From Paracoccaceae bacterium (GTDB lineage: Bacteria > Pseudomonadota > Alphaproteobacteria > Rhodobacterales > Rhodobacteraceae), in contig WGNF01000006.1 in the NCBI GenBank assembly GCA_016124615.1, positions 186,001 to 250,000 of the forward strand: DNA of 64,000 bases. Direction: 5' to 3'. A model generated the notes under the pieces. It was not told where the DNA came from and searched no databases. It saw only the letters and a program-made list of their open reading frames with translations. Made by a program: the position numbers and the translations under genes. Position 1 is the stretch's first letter. The number at the start of each line of letters is the position of its first letter. Below, piece by piece: positions 35,768-44,107 of this stretch.

Positions 35768-37726
35768 TCATACATCCAACTCCTCCACAAACCGCGCGTT
35801 CTCCGAGATATACTGGAACCGCAGCTCCGGCTTCTTGCCCATCAGCCGTTCCACCAGATCGCCGGTCTCGCCGGGGAATTCGTCGTCGATGCTCACCCGG
35901 ATCAGCTTGCGGGTCAAAGGGTTCATCGTGGTGTCCTTGAGATCCTTCGCGTCCATCTCGCCCAGACCCTTGAAGCGGGACACGTCGATCTTGCCCTTGC
36001 CGCCAAGGCCCTTGGCCAGCCAGGCTTCCTTCTCGGCCTCGTCCAGACAGTAAACGCGCTTGGCGCCTTGGGTCAGGCGGAATAGCGGCGGGCAGGCCAG
36101 ATACAAATGGCCCTTGTCGATCAAGGGCCGCATCTGGGTGAAGAAGAAGGTCATCAGCAGGCTGGCAATATGGGCGCCGTCGACATCGGCATCGGTCATG
36201 ATGATGATCTTGTCATAGCGCAGATCGTCGACGTTGAATTTGGTGCCCATGCTGACGCCAAGCGCCTGACAAAGATCGGCGATTTCCTGATTCTGGCCCA
36301 TCTTGGCCGAGGCCGCGCCCAGCACGTTGAGGATTTTGCCGCGCAGGGGCAGCAGGGCCTGATTGGTGCGGTCGCGCGCCATCTTGGCGCTGCCGCCGGC
36401 GCTGTCGCCCTCGACAATGAACAACTCGGTATTGTCGCGGTTGGTGGCGGAACAGTCGGTCAGCTTGCCGGGCAGGCGCAGCTTCTTGGTGGCGGTCTTG
36501 CGGGCGGTTTCCTTTTCCTGCTTGCGGCGCAGGCGTTCCTCGGCGCGCAGCACGAGGAAATCGAGGATCGCCCCGGCCGCCTTGGTATCGGCGGCGAGCC
36601 AGTTGTCGAAATGGTCGCGCACCGCGCCCTCGACCAGACGGGCGGCCTCGGCGCTGGCGAGGCGGTCCTTGGTCTGGCCGACGAATTCCGGCTCGGCGAT
36701 GAAGCACGACACCAGCGCACAGCCGCCGGTCAGCAGGTCGTCACGGGTGATTTCGCTGGCCTTGCGGTTCTTCACCAGCTCGCCATAGGCGCGGATGCCC
36801 TTCAGGATGGCGGCCCAGAACCCCGCCTCGTGCGTGCCGCCCTCGGGGGTGGGAACGGTGTTGCAGTAGCTTTGGGTGAAGCCGTCGAGGATTGGCGTCC
36901 AGTTGATCGCCCACTCTACCTGCCCGGGAACATTGAACTTTTCGGTGAAGGACACGCGACCGGCAAAGGGTTTGTCGGCATAGGTGGGGGCCTTGCCCAG
37001 CGTTTCGTTGAGGTAGTCGGCCAGCCCGCCGGGGAAGTGGAACACGGCCTCCATCGGGGTGTCGCCGTCGGGGATGGCGGATTTCCAGCGGATTTCGACG
37101 CCGGAGAAGAGGTAGGCCTTGGACCGCACCATTTTCAGCAGTCGCGCGGGCTTGAACTGGTGGTGGCCGAAGATTTCGGCATCGGGGTGGAAGGTCACCG
37201 AGGTGCCGCGGCGGTTCGGGGCGGGGCCGACTTTTACCAGCGGTGCCAAGGGCTTGCCCCGGCTGAACTCTTGCGCGTAAAGCTCGCGGTTGCGCGCCAC
37301 CTCGACCCGCAGCTGGTCGCTGAGGGCGTTGACCACCGAAGCCCCCACGCCGTGCAGCCCGCCCGAGGTCTGGTAGACCTTGCCGGAGAACTTGCCGCCG
37401 GAGTGCAGGGTGCAGAAGATCACCTCCAGCGCCGATTTGGTGGGGAACTTCGGATGCGGGTCGACCGGCATACCGCGGCCGTTGTCCTTGATCGTACAGG
37501 AAAAATCGGCGTGAAGCTCGACCTCGATCCGGTTCGCGTGACCGGCCACGGCCTCGTCCATCGCGTTGTCGAGGATCTCGGCCACCAGATGGTGCAGGGC
37601 GCGTTCGTCGGTGCCGCCGATATACATGCCGGGGCGTTTGCGCACCGGTTCCAGGCCCTCCAGCACCTCGATGGAACTGGCGTCATAGGCGTTGGAGGCG
37701 GCGTCGCCGCTCAGCAGATCGTTCAT
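35768..37726 (-). CDS. parE: DNA topoisomerase IV subunit B
   Basis: A 652-residue ParE. It has an N-terminal GHKL ATPase (EGLEPVRKRPGMYIGG; EILDNAMDEAVAG with the catalytic Glu; DNGRGMPVD; TSGGLHGVGASVVNAL) and the TOPRIM domain with EGDSAGGSAKMARDR and IMTDADVDGAHI, ending in RFKGLGEMDAKDLKDTTMNP. It decatenates replicated chromosomes together with ParC, which is not in this window. The N-terminus and the length are normal for alphaproteobacterial ParE. Confidence 0.96.
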   Translation of the reverse strand: MNDLLSGDAASNAYDASSIEVLEGLEPVRKRPGMYIGGTDERALHHLVAEILDNAMDEAVAGHANRIEVELHADFSCTIKDNGRGMPVDPHPKFPTKSALEVIFCTLHSGGKFSGKVYQTSGGLHGVGASVVNALSDQLRVEVARNRELYAQEFSRGKPLAPLVKVGPAPNRRGTSVTFHPDAEIFGHHQFKPARLLKMVRSKAYLFSGVEIRWKSAIPDGDTPMEAVFHFPGGLADYLNETLGKAPTYADKPFAGRVSFTEKFNVPGQVEWAINWTPILDGFTQSYCNTVPTPEGGTHEAGFWAAILKGIRAYGELVKNRKASEITRDDLLTGGCALVSCFIAEPEFVGQTKDRLASAEAARLVEGAVRDHFDNWLAADTKAAGAILDFLVLRAEERLRRKQEKETARKTATKKLRLPGKLTDCSATNRDNTELFIVEGDSAGGSAKMARDRTNQALLPLRGKILNVLGAASAKMGQNQEIADLCQALGVSMGTKFNVDDLRYDKIIIMTDADVDGAHIASLLMTFFFTQMRPLIDKGHLYLACPPLFRLTQGAKRVYCLDEAEKEAWLAKGLGGKGKIDVSRFKGLGEMDAKDLKDTTMNPLTRKLIRVSIDDEFPGETGDLVERLMGKKPELRFQYISENARFVEELDV

Positions 37727-37812
37727 GTTGGCGCTTTCTGGCTGGTGCCCGGCAAGTAGACCATCCCTTGGGGTTTATCGCAAGCTGTTGGGGATCGGGG
37801 CGGGACCGGCAC

Positions 37813-37853
37813 AATACCGATTTCGCACCGATTTTACACCGATTTCACACCGC
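37813..37853. repeat. Array of imperfect 11-bp units, inverted relative to 4058-4103
   Basis: On the minus strand the units read GTGAAATCGGT, GTAAAATCGGT and GCGAAATCGGT, followed by a weaker fourth. This is the same 11-bp unit as at 4058-4103, about 33.7 kb away and in the opposite orientation. It lies between parE and the ArsC-family gene and overlaps the latter's last codons. Confidence 0.6.
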
Positions 37854-38189
37854 AGCCGCACCGTCGCCCAGCCACTGCCGTTCGGCCGCTGCATCCCAGC
37901 CCAGCGTCATCGTTTCGCCATCGCGGATCAGCGGCCGCTTCATCAGCGTCGGCTGCGCCAGCAGTTGCGCATCGGTATCGGACTCGCGCAGCCAGTCCGA
38001 CAGCCCGCGCCAGGTGGTGGAGGATTTGTTGATCAGCGCCGGGCCGAAGTGCTGCACCAGCGGCGCCCAGTCGGCCTCGGTCATCGGCGGCGCGCGCAGG
38101 TCGCGAAAGGTCACGTCGCGCCCGGCGGCTTGCAGCGCCTTCAGCGCCTTCTTGCAGGTGTCGCAGGTGGGAATGCCGTAGAGGATCAT
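37845..38189 (-). CDS. ArsC/Spx family protein (YffB-like)
   Basis: A 114-residue thioredoxin-fold protein with the N-terminal ILYGIPTCDTCKKALKAL motif carrying CxxC, and LAQPTLMKRPLIRDG near the end with the conserved proline/arginine, both typical of ArsC/Spx/YffB proteins. True ArsC and Spx groups differ in detail; YffB is the closest match by motif, and its substrate is not established. ATG 38189 is chosen since longer extension runs over the toxin gene on the other strand. Confidence 0.85.
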   Translation of the reverse strand: MILYGIPTCDTCKKALKALQAAGRDVTFRDLRAPPMTEADWAPLVQHFGPALINKSSTTWRGLSDWLRESDTDAQLLAQPTLMKRPLIRDGETMTLGWDAAAERQWLGDGAAAV

Positions 38190-38223
38190 TGCTCTCGCCC
38201 CTTGTACGTTGTATGTATCGCAT

Positions 38224-38502
38224 ATGATACGAAGCTTCGCGGATCGTGACACGGAACGGCTCGCGCGGCGCGAACGGGTCCGCAGCTTCGTCAATATCGA
38301 ACGGGTCGCGCTACGCAAGCTGGCAATGCTGGATGCGGCGGCTGTGCTCGACGATCTGCGGGTGCCGCCCGGCAACCGGCTGGAGGCGCTGCGGGGCGAC
38401 CGGGCGGGGTACTATTCGATCCGCGTGAACGACCAATACCGGATCTGTTTCCGGTGGGAGGCTGGCGATGCTTACGACGTTGAACTCACCGACTACCATT
38501 GA
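38224..38502 (+). CDS. higB: HigB-type RelE-superfamily toxin
   Basis: A 92-residue plasmid-maintenance-killer protein: VALRKLAMLDAA, then RLEALRGDRAGYYSIRVNDQYRICFRW near the C-terminus (about residues 55-81), the HigB core with its conserved Arg residues. It is a ribosome-dependent mRNA endonuclease in known systems. ATG 38224 is preferred to an upstream GTG/TTG. The 3' end overlaps higA by 35 nt, the usual higB-higA order. It is divergent from the ArsC-family gene. Confidence 0.88.
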   Translation: MIRSFADRDTERLARRERVRSFVNIERVALRKLAMLDAAAVLDDLRVPPGNRLEALRGDRAGYYSIRVNDQYRICFRWEAGDAYDVELTDYH

Positions 38503-38803
38503 GGCGGGGCGCATTGACCCCATCCACCCCGGCGAGGTGCTGCTGCACGAGTTCATGGCGCCCTTGGGCCTGTCGGCCAATGCGCTGGCCGGGCGGATGG
38601 GTGTGCCCGCCAACCGCATCTCGACGATCGCGGCGGGCAAGCGTGGGATCACCGGCGATACCGCGCTGCGGCTGGCGGCGGCGTTCGGCACCACGGCGGA
38701 GTTCTGGATGAACCTGCAGAAGCGGTGGGAGCTGGAGGTGGCCCGCGATGCGTTCGAGGGTAGGGCGGGGTTCACCCCGCCGCCGCGCGATATGGCGGGG
38801 TGA
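38468..38803 (+). CDS. higA: HigA-type antitoxin, XRE family
   Basis: A 111-residue antitoxin with the HigA helix-turn-helix: HPGEVLLHEFMAPLGLSANAL, then RMGVPANRISTIAAGKRGIT and FGTTAEFWMNLQ. It binds DNA and HigB. The last 14 codons are encoded by the left arm, loop and part of the right arm of a large perfect inverted repeat (38761-38814), so the tail RAGFTPPPRDMAG is unusual for the family and probably repeat-derived. Confidence 0.88.
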   Translation: MLTTLNSPTTIEAGRIDPIHPGEVLLHEFMAPLGLSANALAGRMGVPANRISTIAAGKRGITGDTALRLAAAFGTTAEFWMNLQKRWELEVARDAFEGRAGFTPPPRDMAG

Positions 38804-38814
38804 ACCCCGCCCTA
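38761..38814. repeat. Perfect 21-bp inverted repeat overlapping the higA stop codon
   Basis: The left arm 38761-38781 and right arm 38794-38814 are perfect reverse complements of 21 bp with a 12-nt loop. The core is GGCGGGG-TTCA/TGAA-CCCCGCC. The higA stop codon TGA lies inside the right arm. It resembles mobile palindromic (REP/RUP-like) elements and could also act as a terminator. Confidence 0.8.
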
Positions 38815-38880
38815 CGGGTGCTTGCCTCACGCTTTCGAAGCTGTACATTAGAAAAACTCTGGGCTGGCACAGGCGACTCA

Positions 38881-39498
38881 ATGCTGCACTTCTTCTCGAC
38901 CGCCCTGTTGGGTCTGATTGCTGCGATTGTTGGGGCTTATCTCCAGCAGCGATCTTGGAGGCATAGAAGTTTCGAAGAATTGAGGCAACGCGAAGTTTCA
39001 GATGGATTGAACTTAATTGCTGAACTCGCAGAGCGCATAGACCAGAGGCTTGTGAGCCAGCGTAGTTTCTCCGCACTTCTTGACGAAGGAGCGGTGAAGG
39101 AAGAGGACTACAAACGCTATCGGGAATCCATCCTTTCTTGGATGGGAAACTTTTCTTCCTTAAAGTCGAGGTTAAAACACTACTTCGGCGCGGATGCAGT
39201 GAGAACATTTGAGGGCATTGTTCACAGAAGAATGCAGGTGGCCAGTGATATTATGCTGAGGACATATAAGCTCGGATTCGAAAATCTATCACGGCAGCAT
39301 AAAGCCGAGCAGTTGGCAATTTCCGTCTATCACAGTCGGGCTCAAAAGGTCGCATTCGATTTTTTGGACAACTTAAACGGTGCCCTTGATTCCGGAAAGA
39401 TTGGGAAGAGCGCTTCGATAAACGACCTATACAGTTACAATCTTGACATGATCTCCAATTCGTACCTTCTTCAAAGGTTCTTCGGGCTAAAAGCTTGA
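38881..39498 (+). CDS. Orphan membrane-anchored hypothetical protein
   Basis: A 205-residue protein I do not recognise. An N-terminal membrane anchor (FFSTALLGLIAAIVGAYL, about residues 4-21) is followed by a basic, helix-rich cytoplasmic part likely to form coiled coils (RHRSFEELRQREVSDGLNL; FEGIVHRRMQVASDI). It is AT-richer than its surroundings and lies directly downstream of the HigA repeat. It is convergent with the GT51-like gene, overlapping it by 28 nt. The genomic position beside toxin-antitoxin and AbiJ-like genes suggests accessory function, but nothing more can be said. Confidence 0.6.
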   Translation: MLHFFSTALLGLIAAIVGAYLQQRSWRHRSFEELRQREVSDGLNLIAELAERIDQRLVSQRSFSALLDEGAVKEEDYKRYRESILSWMGNFSSLKSRLKHYFGADAVRTFEGIVHRRMQVASDIMLRTYKLGFENLSRQHKAEQLAISVYHSRAQKVAFDFLDNLNGALDSGKIGKSASINDLYSYNLDMISNSYLLQRFFGLKA

Positions 39499-40202
39499 TT
39501 TTTGGTGGCAAGATCTACTCTGTGGCGAATCCTTGATGACCACATTGGTGCCAGTCTATCCCCCAGCGCAATGATTTCATTCGCGGATCGAGATTCCCCG
39601 CGAGAAGTTTCCCCCAACTGAACATAAACCGCTTTCGGCAGCGGCAACGGGAGGAGGCTGGCAAGAAGCGCTGCGTCTTTTCCCGCTAGTGCGGCCGCCG
39701 AACTGCCGAATATGTACCTCGCAGCCACTTCGCAGCCTTGAAGTTTGTAGCCGAAGTAGGAAAAGTGTATATAGTAGTCGAAAATCTCCCTCTTCGAGAA
39801 ATGGGCATTGAGTCCTATGGCAAGAAGTATCTCAGTAAACTTTCTGTTCACCGTCCTCGCGTTTCGCTGCGTGACAATCCGGACGACTTGTTGCTCGATT
39901 GTGCTCATGCCTCCAAGGCCGCGCCCTTTTGCCCATCGTTTGATGGCCCGCGGTATTGATCTAAACTCGAAGCCGAAATGAACGAAATATCTTCGATCCT
40001 CGAGGAATAGAATGAAGCGCTCAACGTCTGACAGAAAGTCACTTTGGATCGTAATCGAGTGACCGGACAGGAAGTAGTAGCTCCGGTTGAATTCGATCTC
40101 GCGCTTTATCGCGTCGAGATCGAGATTTAGGTTGAATAAATACCTCTTTACCCCAAATTTAAGTTTTGGCGCGTACTTTTGTCTATCGGTGATCTTCTTC
40201 AT
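39471..40202 (-). CDS. Divergent GT51-like (peptidoglycan glycosyltransferase) domain protein, no membrane anchor
   Basis: A 243-residue protein with visible GT51 motifs: FLEDRRYFVHFGFEFRSIPRA (the first Glu is the catalytic base position in this family), GMSTIEQQVVRIVTQR (the usual GGSTITQQ block altered to GGMSTIEQQ), NRKFTEILLAIGL and YIHFSYFGYKLQGCEVAA with the YFG pattern. Monofunctional transglycosylases carry an N-terminal anchor; here the N-terminus is basic and soluble. It is AT-rich. The role is unknown: it may be an accessory cell-wall enzyme, or a defence or toxin-like protein given its neighbours. Confidence 0.65.
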   Translation of the reverse strand: MKKITDRQKYAPKLKFGVKRYLFNLNLDLDAIKREIEFNRSYYFLSGHSITIQSDFLSDVERFILFLEDRRYFVHFGFEFRSIPRAIKRWAKGRGLGGMSTIEQQVVRIVTQRNARTVNRKFTEILLAIGLNAHFSKREIFDYYIHFSYFGYKLQGCEVAARYIFGSSAAALAGKDAALLASLLPLPLPKAVYVQLGETSRGESRSANEIIALGDRLAPMWSSRIRHRVDLATKNQAFSPKNL

Positions 40203-40333
40203 GGAGCCTTACCCTCACACCGCTCGAACTCCCGCCATTTCCACTTACACATGCCCACGGCCCCCAGCGCCACCCCCACACCCTTTCGCATCCGCCGTCC
40301 GCAGTCAATCACGCTGGCGTGTGCGAGTAGGGG

Positions 40334-40531
40334 TCACCATGTCTCTTGCACGACCTCGACCTGATGCGAGGTCATCAGGCGCATCAGGGCGGGGTGGTTG
40401 TGGATGAAGGACGACGCCTCGCCATCGCCGCACCCGGCCAGCGGCAGCGTGGCGAGAAGCGCGGCGATCAGCGTGCGGGTCGGGCAGGTGCGGCGCGGGG
40501 TCAGTCGAGCAGCGTCTGGAATTCGCGCCAT
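40334..40531 (-). CDS. Small putative lipoprotein
   Basis: A 65-residue frame with a lipoprotein signal: basic RRTCPTRT, hydrophobic [13 protein letters not shown], then Cys in LPLAGC. The mature part is only about 30 residues ([19 protein letters not shown]). The first codons overlap the end of thyX by 31 nt. The lipobox is good, but the size is small and the family is unknown; a GTG or later start may be used. Confidence 0.45.
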   Translation of the reverse strand: MARIPDAARLTPRRTCPTRTLIAALLATLPLAGCGDGEASSFIHNHPALMRLMTSHQVEVVQETW

Positions 40532-41406
40532 TCCCCCTTGCTCATGCCCGAGGTTTCCTGCGTCACCGTCTCACCCTTCAGCATCCGCTTCACGCAGTCG
40601 ATCGCACGCGCGGAGAGTGTGGCACCGCCCATCCGGTAATCCTCGAAGGCGTGGAAGGCGAGCGGCACCCAGTCGGCGACGAGGCGGGCGATGGCCTCGG
40701 CATAGACGCGGATTTCGTATTGCGCGTGGGCGTCGGCGCGCAGCCGCAGGAAGTGGAACAGGTTGTGCAGGTCCACCTTCCAGTACCACTGGGTATAGAT
40801 GTTCATCGGCAGGTTCATCCGCGCCAGTTCGCGGGCAAGGCCCTGCTGGCCGTCCTGCGACAGCATCGCCTCGTAATGGTCGTACATCTGGCCTGCGTCG
40901 GATTTCAGCAGCGCCAGCACCCGTGCCGCCTCTTCGCCCGCCAGCACCGCGCCGCGGCCCTGGTTGTTGACGGTGCTTTGCGCCGCGAGTTGATCGGGGG
41001 CGGGGATGTAGAATTCACGGTCGAGGATCGAGTAGCGGGCGGAGTATTCGTTGACGTTGGCGGTGCGGTGGCGGATCCACTGCCGCGCGACGAAGACCGG
41101 CAGTTTGACGTGCAGCTTGATCTCGCACATCTCGAACGGGGTCGAATGCCAGTGCCGCATCAGGTAGCGGATCAGCCCCTCGTCGTTCTGCACATGCTTG
41201 GTGCCCGCGCCATAGCTGACGCGGGCGGCCTGCACGATGGCGGCATCGTCGCCCATGTAGTCGATGACGCGGACAAAGCCGTGATCGAGCACGGGTTGCG
41301 CGCGGTAAAGCTGCGCCTCCATCCCTTCCGACACCGCGCGAAGGGTCAGGCGCGGCGTGGCGCGGGCGGCCTCGATTTCGGCGATCTGGTCGGGGGAAAG
41401 CGGCAT
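40501..41406 (-). CDS. thyX: FAD-dependent thymidylate synthase ThyX
   Basis: A 301-residue flavin-dependent thymidylate synthase. The ThyX signature [15 protein letters not shown] is present, with upstream [21 protein letters not shown] and downstream [21 protein letters not shown]. It makes dTMP from dUMP using methylenetetrahydrofolate and NAD(P)H. ATG 41406 ([12 protein letters not shown]) is the expected start. No thyA is visible in the window. The small lipoprotein gene overlaps its end. Confidence 0.95.
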   Translation of the reverse strand: MPLSPDQIAEIEAARATPRLTLRAVSEGMEAQLYRAQPVLDHGFVRVIDYMGDDAAIVQAARVSYGAGTKHVQNDEGLIRYLMRHWHSTPFEMCEIKLHVKLPVFVARQWIRHRTANVNEYSARYSILDREFYIPAPDQLAAQSTVNNQGRGAVLAGEEAARVLALLKSDAGQMYDHYEAMLSQDGQQGLARELARMNLPMNIYTQWYWKVDLHNLFHFLRLRADAHAQYEIRVYAEAIARLVADWVPLAFHAFEDYRMGGATLSARAIDCVKRMLKGETVTQETSGMSKGEWREFQTLLD

Positions 41407-41612
41407 GGGGCCTCCATAAGGCAGAGATGAGTCGTTGCGCCACTGTATCTGGGGGGTGGCCGCGTGAAAACCACGAGATGCGGTGGCGCGGCACGGCGGC
41501 CACGCGCGCGGGCAATCTGCCACAGCCGAATTGACTTTTTCACCCCCGATGCGGAGAGTGATGAAAAGACGCGAAAAGCGTATTAAATCATATCATGGCG
41601 CGGGGCAGTCGC

Positions 41613-42683
41613 ATGAAATTCGGTTACGCACTGGCAGCAGTGGTGGCGCTTGGCGCCTGCAGTGGCAATCCCTTGGGCGATACGACATCGGGATCGGGAA
41701 GTTCATCCTCCGGCAGTTCGTCATCGGGAAGCTCGTCGTCGGGCGGGATCAGCGGGTCCACGACCCTGCCGCCGGGAACGACCTCGCCCACCGCCAGCAG
41801 CAACATCGTGCGCTACGAGGCGACCGACGGGACGACCGGTTCGGGCTATGCGACCAACGTGGTCTATGACGCCGGAACCGACACGTTCACGGTGCAGAAC
41901 CTGCCGTTCTCGGGCGCCAAGACCTTCAATCGCGGCACGGCGGTATCGCAGCTTGGGGTGACGACGAACGGGGTCAGCCCCTTCGCGGTCTACGAAGGGC
42001 CGACGACGGCGGCGGACGCGATCACCGGCACCTCGATCAGCCAGTTCGGCTATCGCGCGATCTACGCGGTCAGCCCCAGCGGCAAGACCCAGGTCGGCAT
42101 CGTGCGGACGGGCGACTTCATCAACTACGGCTTCGGCGGTTATGTCTATCAGCGCAACGGCGGCGTGACGCTGCCGGCAAGCGGGCAGGCGAACTATTCG
42201 GGCAACTACGCGGGCCTGATCGACTTCGACGGCCAGGGCGGGCTGGAATACACGACCGGCACGATGGCGATGGCGATTGACTTCACCGCCTTCAACACCT
42301 CGCAGACCGGCACCGGGGTGAACGCGGTTTCCGGCACGGTGTCGAACCGGCAGATCTATGACATCAATGGCAACGTGGTCACGCCCAGCGTGCTTGCGGC
42401 GCTGTCGACGCAGCAGCAGGTGACGATCACCGCGCTGCCGACATTGGTCTTTACCGTGCAGCCCAGCGTGATGACGGCGAACGGCGAGATCGCGGGCGAT
42501 GTCACCAGCTCGCTGCCCGGCAAGAACGGGCCGACGGCCTACGAAACCGGCACGTACTACGCCGTGCTGGCGGGCACCAACGCCAGCGAAGTGGCGGGCA
42601 TCATCGTGGTCACCTCGGCGGCGCCGGGCGCCACGGGCGTGACCCAACGCGAGACGGGTGGCTTCATCGCGCAGCGGCAGTGA
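41613..42683 (+). CDS. Predicted surface-exposed lipoprotein (Slam substrate-like, TbpB-like)
   Basis: A 356-residue lipoprotein. The signal KFGYALAAVVALGAC gives a lipid-modified Cys, followed by a low-complexity Ser/Gly linker with repeated SSSSG (about residues 25-45). The rest is rich in short beta strands with G, T, S and aromatic residues (FINYGFGGYVYQRN; YSGNYAGLIDFDGQGGLEYTTG), like the C-terminal barrel of transferrin-binding-protein-like surface lipoproteins. The next gene, GTGA-coupled, encodes a Slam-like translocator, which supports this reading. The bound ligand is unknown. ATG 41595 is an alternative start. Confidence 0.75.
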   Translation: MKFGYALAAVVALGACSGNPLGDTTSGSGSSSSGSSSSGSSSSGGISGSTTLPPGTTSPTASSNIVRYEATDGTTGSGYATNVVYDAGTDTFTVQNLPFSGAKTFNRGTAVSQLGVTTNGVSPFAVYEGPTTAADAITGTSISQFGYRAIYAVSPSGKTQVGIVRTGDFINYGFGGYVYQRNGGVTLPASGQANYSGNYAGLIDFDGQGGLEYTTGTMAMAIDFTAFNTSQTGTGVNAVSGTVSNRQIYDINGNVVTPSVLAALSTQQQVTITALPTLVFTVQPSVMTANGEIAGDVTSSLPGKNGPTAYETGTYYAVLAGTNASEVAGIIVVTSAAPGATGVTQRETGGFIAQRQ

Positions 42684-44047
42684 CCGGCGGGCGGCAAAAG
42701 GCGCGGCACCTGTGCCTGGTGCTGGCGCTGTGCATGGCCGCGGGGCCGGGCACGGCTGCAACACTGACACCGGATAGCTTGCGGGCCGACGGCTTCAAGG
42801 CCATCGCAGCGGGGCAGGCGGAGGCGGCGCACGGGATCGCGCTGGCGCTGTTGCAGCGCGATCCGAATGACTTTCTGGCACTGATCCTGCGGTCACGCTC
42901 GGCCCGCGCGCTGGGGCAGTTCGGCGAAGCGCGGAATGCGGCGCGGGCGGCCTGGTCCCTGGCAAAGACCCCGGCCGAACGGTATTCGGCGGCGATGGTG
43001 CGGGCACAGGCGCTCGCCTCATCCGAGGATCGCACGGCGGCGCAGTTCTGGTTGCGGCGGGCGGTGCAACTTGCCCCCGATCCGCAGGCCAAGGCGGTCG
43101 CGATCCGGGACTTCACCTATGTGCGCGACCGCAGCCACTGGTCGTTCCAGATCGAGGCTTCGGTGGTGCCGTCGTCGAACGTGAACAACGGCAGCGCCAA
43201 CAGCACGATCGAGTTGCTGGGCCTGCCCTTCGTTCTGTCGGGCGATGCGCAGGCACTGTCGGGGCTGGTCGGCACGCTGGGGGTGACCGGCATCTACCGG
43301 CTGACGCCGACACAGACCACGGTGACCCAGCTTCGGTTCAGCGGGCTTGCGCGGCACAACTGGTTAAGCACCTCGGCGCGGGCGCAGGCCCCCGGCGCCA
43401 AGGGATCGGACTATGACTACAGCGCGGTCGAGACCGGCGTGGTGCAGCAGTGGCGCTCGGGCGTCACTTCGCTCGCGATCTACAACTGGGGCGTGACGGC
43501 CGGGCACAACTGGTATGGTGGCGCCGACCTGTCGAACTACCTGCGCCTGCAGGGCGGGGTCGACCGGCCGCTGAACGCGATCTACAGCGGCAACCTTGGT
43601 TTCACGCTGGAACGGCAGGCCCGGCAGGATGTGCGCGATCGTTCGGCGACGGTGGCGACGGGCACTGTCGGCGTGACGCGGCGCCTTGCCAACAGCGATC
43701 AGGTCAGCCTGACGCTGGGTGACCGCTTCACCCGCTCCAATGCCGTGGACGTTCAGCACACCACCAATTTCGCGCAGATCAACTGGACCAAGGCGAAACC
43801 GGTGCTGGGGGTGAAGCTGGGCGCCAGTCTTTACGTGGCGCACGAAAGCTATGCCGTCTTTCCGCTGTCCGTCGATGGGCGGCGCGACCTCAACATGACC
43901 GCCGACCTCAGCATGCTGTTCTCGCGGGCCAGTTACATGGGGTTTTCGCCCAGCGTGGACGTGCAGTTCCAGCGCGTGCATTCGAACGTCAGCCTGTACG
44001 AGACGCGCGACATCGGCATCGCGGTGGGCGTCAAGTCGGACTTCTGA
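42680..44047 (+). CDS. Slam-like surface lipoprotein assembly modifier (TPR + outer-membrane barrel)
   Basis: A 455-residue protein with a signal peptide (ends near GTAA), an N-terminal TPR-like helical region (about 30-140, AHGIALALLQRDPNDFLALILRS in part) and a C-terminal beta-barrel with many aromatic/glycine strands, ending KSDF as outer-membrane proteins do. This two-domain plan is that of Slam (DUF560) proteins that move lipoproteins to the cell surface. It begins at GTG 42680, overlapping the lipoprotein stop (GTGA), so the pair is co-translated. Confidence 0.78.
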   Translation: MTGGRQKARHLCLVLALCMAAGPGTAATLTPDSLRADGFKAIAAGQAEAAHGIALALLQRDPNDFLALILRSRSARALGQFGEARNAARAAWSLAKTPAERYSAAMVRAQALASSEDRTAAQFWLRRAVQLAPDPQAKAVAIRDFTYVRDRSHWSFQIEASVVPSSNVNNGSANSTIELLGLPFVLSGDAQALSGLVGTLGVTGIYRLTPTQTTVTQLRFSGLARHNWLSTSARAQAPGAKGSDYDYSAVETGVVQQWRSGVTSLAIYNWGVTAGHNWYGGADLSNYLRLQGGVDRPLNAIYSGNLGFTLERQARQDVRDRSATVATGTVGVTRRLANSDQVSLTLGDRFTRSNAVDVQHTTNFAQINWTKAKPVLGVKLGASLYVAHESYAVFPLSVDGRRDLNMTADLSMLFSRASYMGFSPSVDVQFQRVHSNVSLYETRDIGIAVGVKSDF

Positions 44048-44107
44048 CCTCGCCCCCGCGCATCGCCGTGCTATGTTCCGCCGCGCAACGGCAAGAAGGA
44101 TGAGGCA

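Noticed and set aside
40203..40333. Possible RNA gene upstream of the GT51-like gene
   Set aside because: No tRNA-like fold or strong hairpin was found by eye; the stretch is probably just the promoter region of the GT51-like gene.
41690..41760. Possible microsatellite or CRISPR-like repeat in the Ser/Gly stretch
   Set aside because: It is an in-frame coding repeat for a flexible linker (SSSSG units) in the surface lipoprotein, with no spacers.
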